64,000 bases of DNA, taken from Hygrocybe punicea (Eukaryota > Basidiomycota > Agaricomycetes > Agaricales > Hygrophoraceae). The notes under the pieces were generated by a model, which did no database searches, was not told where the DNA came from, and saw only the letters and a list, made by a program, of their open reading frames with translations. The stretch is from NCBI GenBank assembly GCA_963556145.1, contig OY744471.1, forward strand, positions 3,837,590 to 3,901,589. The letters run 5' to 3'. A program made the position numbers and the translations under genes. The stretch's first letter is position 1; every line of letters begins with the position of its first letter. Of the stretch, positions 55,151-64,000 are shown piece by piece.

Positions 55151-55748
55151 TAGTGATGGTACAGTTCGGTTCTGAACCTGGGTTCGAACCTGAACCTACA
55201 TGAACTGAACCTAAGTTCAGTTAAAGGTTCAGGGTAATGCCTGAACTGAACCTAAGGTTCAGTTCAAGGTTCAGTCAAGGAGGGAATCTTGTGAACCTGG
55301 TTCAAACTGGTTCGAACCTGAACCTAATCTTTCACATATTAGTCTAATTTCTGCTGAGTAGAGACTTAGTTTTGGTCCAACTATTTACTGACTTGAAATT
55401 TCAGCACCATTAATAACAGAATCTAGATTAGTTAGAGTTGATACTGTTGCAATTAGTGCTTCTGTAACAGGAATATCTACAAACTTAAATATATTTTAAA
55501 ATGTAAAGTTGAAATTCAGCCTAGGATACCATGTTGTCTGATTAATTTAGATTGCAAGGTCTTTCCTTCATGTTAAAATTTGGATTGAGAAAATTGATTA
55601 GCTAGTATACTTGTATTTTCACAGGTTCAGTTCAGGTTCTGCCTGGCCTGAACCTGAACTGAACCTATCTGAACCTGAACCTAAGGTTCAGTTCAAGGTT
55701 CAGATTTTTTTGGCCTGAACTGAACTGAACCGAACCTTACCATCACTA
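55151..55748. mobile_element. hAT-type MITE rich in GGTTCAG words
   Basis: Ends TAGTGATGGTA...TACCATCACTA, with the 8-bp word GTAGGAAC on both sides (55143-55150, 55749-55756). The next bases are ACAGTTCGGTTC at one end and GAACCGAACCT at the other. The interior holds dozens of GGTTCAG, GAACCTGAACC and CTGAACTGAACC words in both orientations near both ends. No transposase frame. Confidence 0.92.
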
Positions 55749-55756
55749 GTAGGAAC

Positions 55757-56092
55757 TCAGTTACAATATTTGCAAACAAAGATAGTCACTTGTTACGTTT
55801 TTCAACTCCGCAACTCTGATTCCGACTCCGTTACCCACCATGACGATTCCACTTTATCACACCTTCCTTTTTCATTTCCTTTTACCTTTTGTCTTCTTTT
55901 GGACATTGTTGTTTATTCTTGTCCTTGTTCTCTTTTCTTCCTTTCTTCTAGAACAATCCAGACCGACCATGGACACATCCCCACATTACCTTGCTGTACC
56001 CGAATGGTCTCCTTGCTGACGGACATCATCACTATTGTCTTTTCCCTTGCCCTGACATATTGTTGACTTCATCCCATGACAAACTGATTCAC
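55757..56092. other. no gene seen
   Basis: AT- and pyrimidine-rich spacer between the hAT MITE and repeat copy B. A 98-codon frame here is low complexity and not supported. Confidence 0.35.
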
Positions 56093-57442
56093 AATGGCTG
56101 TACTCTCGACACAGCTAATTACAGTAATCATCATTGGCAGCATCGCCATCACCTTCCTTATCGGTTTCTACTTTGTTATGATCTATCTTTGGCATCAGCA
56201 CTGAAACCCTTCTGCCATTGATACTTCTGACTTCCACCTCAACAATATTTCAACACGTAATTGACAATTGCCATTCCCGGATATATGGTTTCCACTTTTG
56301 TATTCTGTGCCTATCATTATCCTCCCTGATTATCCGATGACATTCCTCACCTGCACGCATGCCCTGAACAATCCTCGATCACAAGACATCTCACTGTTCC
56401 CTCCAATCTGACCATAACTGAAGCACGTACCTTCAGACTTTGACCACAGACCATACGACTTCCCAAACAGTGAACCAACCCCTATCGCATATTGTTCGCA
56501 CGACATCGCTTCATTGCAGTACCCGACGACTTGTTCCCACAGCTTGTCACCTGTGCCATGACTTGAAACCTGGACCCACATTCATTTATCCTTTTCCATC
56601 CATAACCTTGATACCTCCACACTCGCTTACAACAATACCCTTTCTTGGACAAATACCGACATCAGGTGGACCACATTGTTCCACAGACAGGACAAGACAT
56701 CACCCCTCAATACGTCATTGACACACACATCGTCATCTGGTACAGCTTATGCTGTTCATATATCTGACCTCGACTAGCCCACTGTCCTAGTTGGTTTTTT
56801 CCTCTATACATTCCTTCATTTTCTTTTATACCAACCTTGCTGCTATATCCACGCTACCTCAAGACACTCTCATCACCAACCCCATACTGGATGATACCCA
56901 TCTTCAACCCGACTGTGCAATGCACTTGCCAAACTGTGCACTTGCCCGTTACAGCAAATGTAGACCCCAAATTGGCAATTCTGCATGTCACATGATCTGA
57001 TGACAAATCATTCGAGTCATCCGGACCTCTTCTATCCTCAACGACACCTGGGCCTCCAGTTGGATCGCGAGAACATCGACATGAGGATGCCTCATGTGCA
57101 CCTCATGGTGAACACATGGTGTAGTTGGACATGTTGTAGCTTCATGGTTGTATTCTCATTTACCTCCCCTCAAGTCCATTCACTATATCTACTGTCCTTG
57201 TTGTTGGTTCGGACTTTTTCTTCTTTCTTTTCCTTACATTTAGTCTGGTTCTTGGGGCAGACTCATCTTGTTTTGGGTAACCCCCACGGCTCGCAATGAC
57301 ATTAGACCTTGACCCCCCCCTCTTAGCAGTGTTGTCTTAGTTGTAAGCAACAATGAAAGCTGCTGTCCTCTCCTCTGGAAACCGATCCCCTGTTAAGTTG
57401 ATTGTTGCCAGAGCCCGCTGCAGAAGCGATCCATAACATCAC
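56093..57442. repeat. degenerate dispersed repeat, copy B
   Basis: Homologous to 11640-12340 plus 13120-13731 (copy A) in the same orientation and order, lacking the 0.8 kb found between these blocks in copy A. Both copies end in GTTGATTGTTGC and ATCCATAACATC. Confidence 0.65.
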
Positions 57443-58989
57443 TTGCCAATAGATTGCCAGATGTTAACAGTGTGATCATGAAGAGATCTTAATATATAAC
57501 AAATACAAAACAATTACAGTCTTACAATGCCTCTGACAAAGAATCACCATCTGGATATCAGAATTACATGATATGATCCCATAATATCAATGTGATAACT
57601 ATGGAAATAGTGTGACAATATTGTCACCAGTGTTTTTGATTATGATAAGGATATATATGGCAATATTACATTATGTCAGTCAGTTATCTGCTAATAAGAT
57701 CTGCCTAGATATCCCAGGGCCTCCACATTTTCCTGATGTAGAATGACATTTTCTATGTTTCTTGTATACCTTAAAGTTTAAGGTGAATTTAGTACTGATA
57801 TGGAAACACCATGTTTTCATATCTTGGGCTAGATAGTGATGCCAAATTTTGGTTTGGAACCGAACTGAACCCAGTTTGAACCGCAAACCGAACCAGAAAT
57901 TTTGGTTCGGTTCATCAAAATGCTGAACTGAAACTGCTGGTCTGGTTTGCAGTTCAGCCATTGACGTGGGGTTCAAACTGCATCCAAACCTGGTTCGAAC
58001 CATGAACCACAGGCTACATTTTCCAGGTAGGTTGAGCCTTTCATGTTTTTTTATGTTTGTACTGACATCACATGATCATAAACATAGATGTGTTGTGTCA
58101 CATTTTTAGTAACAACAACACACATGAAGGTGAGTACCAGTGTAGAGGGCTCTTGGCCCTCTGAGACCGTAAACTTGATATCTCACCAACCTGCTCGAAC
58201 CCAACGTTCCTAGCAATCCACACTCGAACCTGATGTAACCTGATGGATACCGACTAGCATGGCCGCTCACGTACAGCATCAGTCCATCTCCTAAACTCAT
58301 GGAATCCCAAATATTGCAGATGGATCTCATCAGACTTGATTCCCAACTTTGGACTTGCCTTATATAGGCATCCCCTCATCCTTTTGGAGATATGTATGAA
58401 TCTTTAGATCTTTTTCATGGATATTTGCTTTCCCCTCCATTTTCCTGTCTTTGTCGCATCGCAACCTCCTCTTATTTCCTCTATTTCCATTTCCCTTTGT
58501 TCTCCCTCATCAACTGAGGACTCTCGTCCGAAATTAGATAGATATTTTTGTAGTATAAAAACGGTGCCCAAGCGCTGTGTCAAAATAAGAAACCAGTTTC
58601 CCCATTTCCCCTCACTCAGAATCTGCCTCCCAGTAAAATCTATCATTCACACAACTCATCAGTCTTCTTGACCCTCTCTCCATCATTCTACTGTTGACAT
58701 TCTTATATCCCTCGTCACCCGACACCCAACCCACCATACCCGACATCGTCGGCTTCATCTGCTTAGACTGGTTTTGATAGATAGTAGTAGTTTTACTTGG
58801 CAGCTTTACCCTTTTTGTCTCTTATCATCTTACTGAAGCTTGCTAATTATTCCACCATCACTTCTATGCTGACACCCCACAGGTTAGGATCTTTGTTCCA
58901 TAGCCACCCCAACCTCACCACTACACAAGAGTATTTAGTTCGCTACTGACCACTTCTTTCTACAGGTAACCCACCCACAGGCTCACCTT
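57443..58989. other. no gene; one decayed hAT-MITE-like block
   Basis: At 57834-58028 a block starts TAGTGATG and carries GGTTCGG, GAACTGAACC and GTTCGAACC words like the hAT MITE at 55151, but no matching right end or 8-bp duplication was found. The rest shows short frames only (for example 58417-58671) without recognisable domains. Confidence 0.4.
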
Positions 58990-59600
58990 GGCCCACGCAA
59001 TCAACGATGATGACAATTCACATGGCCATCACAAACCATGACACAGCAAGATTCTGCAAGAACAACTACAGCACCGGTGACAACAACAACAAACAACATA
59101 ACCCCACCATCTCCCACATCCTCTCACATATCCCACAGGAACCATGGAATTTGGGCCACAGAAAGGCGCATGACAACATGACCATGACCACTACCAACAC
59201 CCATGTCGCAACAAGACAAAGATGACAATGATGACAACGACAGGGAAGTTGAAGGCTGGGAGGCTGGTGCGTCCACCTACCAGCCCAGGTACATATGCCG
59301 GCTTTATCCTATTGACAACTTGCTAACCACACACCTCGCAAACATGGGCTGATGCATCAACAGACGTGCAGACATCGTTTGTGAGGAATTTGGCATGGCA
59401 ACAATGAAGAGGGATGCAGAAAGGGCCAACAGGGATGGCCCCACTGGACAAGCACCTCCCCCTGATGGCCAGCCCCATTGGACACCAACAGCCCAACCAA
59501 CGATGGCCCCACATCCAATGAGGATGGCCCCCCATCTACCTTGCAAGGGTGACAACCATGTCAATTGATGTGCATCTGGCCTGCACGAGGTACCCTCAAA
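58990..59600. repeat. diverged, CpG-depleted relative of the hAT element at 20413-21560
   Basis: GACAACAACAACAAAC (59080), GGCTGGGAGGCTGGTGCGTC (59250) and TGTCAATTGATGTGCATCTG (59550) align in order with 20690-21390. Almost all differences replace CG by TG or CA. Neither the terminal repeats nor an 8-bp duplication are seen here. Confidence 0.65.
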
Positions 59601-61214
59601 CCTGAACAACTAGTTACAACTCACCTCTAGTACTGAACCATCTACATGTTGGTAAAAGTACTGGGCAGCCCTGGGACAAAACCATCATCCCTGGGACAAT
59701 ACATTGGGACGTCCCATTGTCCATGGTCCAGTGTATGGGATGGCCCATGAGACAACATTTGGTGTTGTGGGACATGGGACATCCCTAACAGAGGGGGTGT
59801 CTGGGGGCATTTGGGATGTCCCTTCTCTAGGTATTTAATAGAAACCTCAGGATGATGATAGCATCTATTTGTAAATTTCAAGGCCTTGTCATTGCCACTA
59901 TAGTTACCATGGGTGCTATAGCATAGTATAAGATTGTACATGCTTGTTCTTTTGAGAGTCACAGAGCTGATTGTCCTTCAAGGTCAGTGGCAGGGTGTGG
60001 AGATGCAGCAGTTGTTTCCACATATAAAGACAGAAGGAGTGGGAGAGGAAAAGTGCTGGAGATGTTGGGTAATGAGATGGGAAAGAGGGGCAGGATTGAG
60101 GGTGTGCTTCTAGTAAACCAATGCCTTGTGCATATGGCAGGCTGAAGCTTGTAGGGGAGTAAGTGAGCAGAGCATGCATGATAAACAAAGAAAAGTAGGG
60201 CTACATATGCAGAGGAGGCTGAGCTGAAAATTAAACAAGTGTATTATGAAGAGGATTTGATCAGGATATCAGTGGTTATTACATTGAAACACGATAGCGA
60301 AGCTGAACTCATGGCCCTCATTGAGGAGCGCCACAAGTGCCAGGAGCACAGAAAGGCCTCTTCGTTCAGTCAAATGGCGAGCATTATCAGTATACTTACA
60401 AAGACCTGACCATCTGGGCCTCACTACTGGTATGAACCCCATGCCACGCTTCTTCCTTCACTCACTGTTCTGTGCATAGGCATGGCACCGTGCAACAATT
60501 GATTCCCCTGTGGAGCAGCTGAAACTTACTGACAAATGTGTACGACAATCACAGCTGAAAAATCGTGCAGGTACCCAACCGGCCCCTATCGCAGTCAGCA
60601 TTGCACAACCTGTGCTCCAGCAGTCATCATCTGAACCCCCGCAGTGGGCTCAGATGATGATGATGATGATGTTTGGCAGTGCTTTCGCCAACAATCAGAT
60701 GCATCATGGCCGTGACCACAGGTCAAGTTCCAATACTCTGTCACTGCCACTACACCACAGTGCACTGCCATTGAAATGCAGTCCAACAGGACCACCTATT
60801 GACTACCCTGGATTGCAGGTAAAAGTGTAGAACTGAAGCGGGATAATAAGATAGGATGTAATATATCTGGTTGTAGTATAAGGGTACATCTTTTATACTA
60901 CTGGGAGTGATCCTGTGCTGTAGTAACTATGTACTACAAGCAAAGGCTGTAACTGATAGGGGTGGAGTGGAGTGGAGGATAGGAAGAATGCTATGTACTA
61001 AGTAACGGGAAACGAAGATATATCATATGTAACTATATATGTAGTGATTCCAGGTCGTTAGGGACATTGCAGTGCGTGTAGGAATGAATCCGGAGGTGGA
61101 ATCCGGAGCGGAATCGATGGAGATGACCGGAATCGGGTGGAATCGACGATATATGAATGGGAATGGATGGGGATGAAGTGGGATATGAAGAGGATTCCAG
61201 ACGGCCCGGAGCCT
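59601..61214. other. no supported gene; one unrecognised open frame
   Basis: A frame at 60510-60830 (106 codons, QLKLTDKCVRQSQLKNRA, PPQWAQMMMMMMF) may be the last exon of a decayed repeat-associated gene that starts near 60290 (EAELMALIEERHKCQEHRKA). No domain was recognised. A GGAATC-rich simple repeat lies at 61080-61190. Confidence 0.35.
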
Positions 61215-62219
61215 CTACAGCGAAGCAGGGAAGTGGTGCATGGGTAGGGTGTGGTGCAGGTGCAGTATGGCGCAGGGAGAGGTGCGGTGCAGTGCAGGTG
61301 CGAAGCAGTGCGGTGCGAGGTGCAGAAAGAAAGGGGGGACTGACCTCATGAAGGATGCTTGGTGGTCCAAGTAAAAGGCTTTGCGAGTGATCTTGGCGAG
61401 GAGATCTTCGTCGATGAGGCCAATGTTGAAGCCGGCATCCTTCCGCTCAAGGGCGGCATGCCATTCCCGGTGGGCCCGGGCCTGGTACAAGAGGAGGATG
61501 CGTTGTCCGTCGGGTTGGGAATGGAGTTCGTGGGCGTAGAGTTTGTACCAGAAGATCGAGAGGGCGTCTGTGGCGATTTCGGGCCAGTGTAGTTGGCGTT
61601 GGTTGCGGAGCATGAGGGTGCTGCCAATTTCCATCTGGTCCCAGGTGAGATCTTCATCTTTTATGGCTTTGCGAGAGGCACGGACGGTGGCAACTGGTTT
61701 GAGGACCATGAGGTCAGAGTCGGTTTTGGTGATACCAAACGTGTCATCCGCGGCGGAGCGTTGGGTCGTGGCGGCATCGTTGCAGCCCTCTGGAGTGAAA
61801 TACCAGAGCTCGACGTATTCAAATTTGCGGAGCCTTTTGAGGGCGTAGGCTGAGGGGCGTTGGGAGATGTTGGTGCCGATTGATTTTGTTAGGTCGAAGG
61901 TGTGCATCTTTGGTTTCTTCTTTCCTGCGTCCTTAAGCTCGTCTGCAGCTTCTTTGTCTTGTAGGGCCTGCGCAGCTGCCTCTGCGTCTCCAGCTGCCTG
62001 GGCGGCTATGTCCTCGAGGAGCTGGTCGGCGTCAACTTGGGCCACCCAAACCGCCTTTTGTGTGTTGTTCTGTGCTGACCAGGAGGCCACAAGGTTGAGG
62101 GCAGCTTGTTCAGGGGTGATATGCGTGGCTGCAGCAATGGTATCGTGGATGTTGAGGAAATCATCTGAGCCGAAGTCGGGGCATATCTGGAGATTCGGGT
62201 CAGATTTGATCCGCGGCAT
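61215..62219 (-). CDS. gag-like repeat-associated protein, function unknown
   Basis: 334 codons open, start MPRIKSDPNLQICPDF. The core (residues ~100-290) reads TKSIGTNISQRPSAYALKRL, FEYVELWYFTPEGCNDAATT, RSAADDTFGITKTDSDLMVL, then WYKLYAHELHSQPDGQRILL and REWHAALERKDAGFNIGLID. From memory this resembles proteins found in many copies in Agaricomycete genomes, often near Copia-like elements, with no assigned function. The last ~43 residues come from a low-complexity GCACCTCGCAC-like repeat and may be intron: a GTCAGT donor at 61344 follows Met-Arg. No RT or integrase lies next to it. It is divergent from SDH4. Confidence 0.6.
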   Translation of the reverse strand: MPRIKSDPNLQICPDFGSDDFLNIHDTIAAATHITPEQAALNLVASWSAQNNTQKAVWVAQVDADQLLEDIAAQAAGDAEAAAQALQDKEAADELKDAGKKKPKMHTFDLTKSIGTNISQRPSAYALKRLRKFEYVELWYFTPEGCNDAATTQRSAADDTFGITKTDSDLMVLKPVATVRASRKAIKDEDLTWDQMEIGSTLMLRNQRQLHWPEIATDALSIFWYKLYAHELHSQPDGQRILLLYQARAHREWHAALERKDAGFNIGLIDEDLLAKITRKAFYLDHQASFMRSVPPFFLHLAPHCFAPALHRTSPCAILHLHHTLPMHHFPASL

Positions 62220-62540
62220 TTTTAGGGGAATTTGGAAGAGGAGAAGGCTTAATGGTGGCTTTTTAAGGGGAAAAGGGCAAGTAGCGAGAGAAGTGTATTC
62301 TAGAGTGGGTAGAGACTGAAGAAAACAAGCCGCAACGACGATGACAGCAGGACACAGAGTGTTGACTCCATGTCACACCTGTCACTCGCTCAAAGACTAT
62401 TTCTTATGTCACACTCGTACCTCGCTTTGTCTTAAGATTGCAATGTGTTGTCAAACCCTGGCCTAACCCTGGACATTGCCGGTTGTGTATGATAACCGTC
62501 ACGTGACTGTCAAACTGGCTGCCCTCGCGGTTTGGCAACG
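62220..62540. promoter_or_regulatory. bidirectional promoter region gag-like gene / SDH4
   Basis: 321 bp between divergent starts. It contains the 10-bp palindrome GTCACGTGAC at 62498-62507, an E-box (CACGTG) 34 bp before the SDH4 ATG, the type of site bound by bHLH factors such as Cbf1, and a TGTCAC word repeated three times around 62370-62420. Confidence 0.5.
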
Positions 62541-63284
62541 ATGTCCGCATTTCTGACGTTGCGTTCGACGTTCCCTAGAGCTGTGACGCATTTTTCTGCC
62601 CGTATAAAGGCCGTGCAAGGTGAGAGAACCTCAACGCTGCAAAGGAGGTAAACAATATCAGGTATCGCAGATACAATCAGAACTACAACCAGCACGACCG
62701 ACTATGTTCCCGGTGGTCGTACGTGCCTGTTTGAATGAAAGTGAAAGGATTATTTTCTTGGGTTCTAATTTTTCCTCCTGTTGACAGCAATATACAAGGG
62801 AACCGCCAACGATCCAACCACTTTTCCGACACCCTCAAAATCATCAGGATCTTATCATTGGGCTTTCGAGCGCCTGCTATCCGCAGGCCTTGTACCTCTC
62901 ACCGCCGCAGCTTTCGTAACAAGCGGAACCAACTATCCTGTGCTTGATGGGCTTCTCGGTATCAGTCTGGTCATGCACAGTCACATTGGGGTGTGTCTTT
63001 CCTACCCGAATGTTGGACCTGCCTGGATTTACCGATTCCCTCATGCGCAGTTCGATTCTATCCTTGTTGATTATCTCCACAAACGCAAATTTCTGATCCT
63101 TGGGCGGATCGCCACCTGGACGCTCAGGACAGCTACTCTCGGCGTCCTTGTTGGTGTTTATCAGTTCAATACGAATGACATTGGTATGATCTCAGTTCCT
63201 CAACAACCTATCCTTTTTGTAGTCTTCTGACCTACTGTTTTGATAGGCCTGACAGAGTTGATTGTGAAAGTGTGGACGGCGTAG
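62541..63284 (+). CDS. SDH4: succinate dehydrogenase membrane anchor subunit (CybS)
   Basis: Five exons: 62541-62619, 62662-62718, 62788-62990, 63051-63183, 63247-63284; total 169 residues. CybS anchors complex II in the inner mitochondrial membrane and helps bind haem and ubiquinone. The N-terminus MSAFLTLRSTFPRAVTHFSA is a mitochondrial presequence. The mature part reads DYVPGGPIYKGTANDPTTFP, then GSYHWAFERLLSAGLVPLTA and LLGISLVMHSHIGFD with the conserved His residues, and GVYQFNTNDIGLTEL near the end. Three hydrophobic helices are visible. Exon 2 was fixed by frame: only the acceptor at 62661 with the GTACGT donor at 62719 joins exon 3 in phase. Confidence 0.92.
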
Positions 63285-63810
63285 TGATTTCGCCTAGCGC
63301 CGATTTGAATGTACATGTTCTTTTCCGTGTAGCGACAGTACTGCTACCTTTTGTTTCTTGCTCGTCGAGTAACAGGTTCGATGGGCTGCCTTCGCGAAGT
63401 CTACGAGAGGATGTTTAGCTGCCTGGGATCCAGTTATCTCTGAGTTTCACCGTTCAACATTCAACACCCAGCCTGAGTGTAAGTAAGTATACTAATAACT
63501 TCAAGTTGATGGGCTATTCCTCCTGCCGACTCTGTTACCGAGGAATGGGTACCGGCGTCTGATACGTTATCATTGAATGCCACCAAGGGCTTGCCTGCCT
63601 TCTCTTCTTACGTTCATGGGACCACCTTGAGACAACCAAGGAACTGCGCTTTAGCTGCCACGAGCCCAACCAACTGACGTCGGATCTTTTGTGGGTGTTT
63701 TACCCCCCAATAGGCACTTGCCGCTGAAAGCGTTCAAAGACCCATTATTCTTTGGGATTTTTCCATCAAAGGTTGTTGTTTGCAAATGATCCAACACGTT
63801 CGGTGCTCAG
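63285..63810. other. intergenic, nothing firmly recognised
   Basis: 526 bp after SDH4. It may contain the first exon of the kinase that follows, but I could not find a glycine-rich loop in a frame that joins. Confidence 0.35.
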
Positions 63811-64000
63811 AATTTGCCCGTAAAGAGCTCATCTTCAAGCGTATGTCCGAACGAGATAGACAACAGATCGTCGCCAAAGTGTAAGTACATTAAATCCATA
63901 ATCTCATTCCGTCAATACTAACCGAGTCCGTGATATCCATCAGCATCCTGAAAGACCTACACCACGACCATATTGTTCGATATCACAACCGTTACGTCCA
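63811..64000 (+). CDS. NIMA/KIN3-like protein kinase, N-lobe exons only (cut by window end)
   Basis: Exon 63811-63880 (after acceptor GTGCTCAG) reads FARKELIFKRMSERDRQQIV then AKV. A 63-nt intron with GTAAGT, branch site TACTAAC and CAG follows, and exon 63944 onwards reads ILKDLHHDHIVRYHNRYV. The ARKE lysine, the ERDRQQIV helix and LHHDHIVRYH are the N-lobe pattern of NIMA-family cell-cycle kinases. The upstream exon with the glycine loop was not identified, so the gene could be 5' degenerate. The C-lobe lies outside the window. Confidence 0.55.

Noticed and set aside
62651..62718. SDH4 exon 2 starting at 62649 (GGKQYQVS reading)
   Set aside because: That frame does not join exon 3 in phase with a GT donor; the acceptor at 62661 gives YVPGGP-IYKGTAND, which fits CybS proteins.
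1..64000. CRISPR arrays, operons, Shine-Dalgarno sites
   Set aside because: The window is eukaryotic (spliceosomal introns, fungal genes); the short tandem repeats lack spacer organisation.
1..64000. tRNA and rRNA genes
   Set aside because: I saw no convincing A/B-box cloverleaf or rRNA core sequence by eye; a covariance-model scan would be needed to exclude a tRNA.

Overview
The window reads as a chromosomal segment of a filamentous basidiomycete, most likely an Agaricomycete. Coding genes are broken by many 50-100 nt GT-AG introns. The host genes are eukaryotic (ESCRT-II VPS36, PEX19, a mitochondrial carrier, SDH4). The repeats (pogo, hAT and Tc1/mariner DNA transposons, Ty3/gypsy, a Tad-like LINE, a DIRS-like fragment) are those of repeat-rich mushroom-forming fungi. 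Species cannot be named from the sequence alone. All exon structures were read by eye from splice motifs and reading-frame continuity.

Layout. 1-2.1 kb: 3' part of a TMEM184/DUF300 membrane-protein gene. 2.3-31.8 kb: a transposon archipelago. A 450-aa protein of unknown function precedes a pogo/CENP-B-type transposon (3915-10264) with TA duplications, which itself carries a complete 3.3-kb LTR-flanked non-autonomous element (6655-9946). Then follow a mariner fragment split by a palindromic MITE, decayed repeats, an integrase-core fragment, and a long decayed minus-strand gene (about 22.9 to 15.2 kb) into which two non-autonomous elements were inserted (17183-19427 and 20413-21560, the latter a hAT with an 8-bp target duplication). 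A very large foldback element (22966-31793) holds an apparently intact Ty3/gypsy retrotransposon (23483-30076) in its left arm and a DIRS-like reverse-transcriptase fragment in its right arm.

32-48 kb: the gene-rich part. It holds a small secreted protein, VPS36, a 151-aa conserved protein, a PTS1-bearing peroxiredoxin, D-amino-acid oxidase, a gene-free 3.5-kb stretch, an F-box protein, PEX19 and a mitochondrial dicarboxylate carrier. 48-62 kb: a second repeat zone with a foldback MITE, a full-length LINE flanked by a 12-bp target duplication, a hAT MITE full of GGTTCAG-like words, and diverged relatives of repeats seen in the first zone. 61-64 kb: a gag-like gene of unknown function, SDH4, and the start of a NIMA-like kinase cut by the window end.

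How the parts fit. Peroxiredoxin, D-amino-acid oxidase and PEX19 are all peroxisome-linked and lie within 9 kb: one makes H2O2, one removes it, one inserts peroxisomal membrane proteins. The clearest unusual signal is a textbook -1 ribosomal frameshift cassette at the gag-pol junction of the gypsy element. Older repeats show CpG-to-TpG/CpA decay, including apparent CGA-to-TGA nonsense changes, as expected for methylated transposons.
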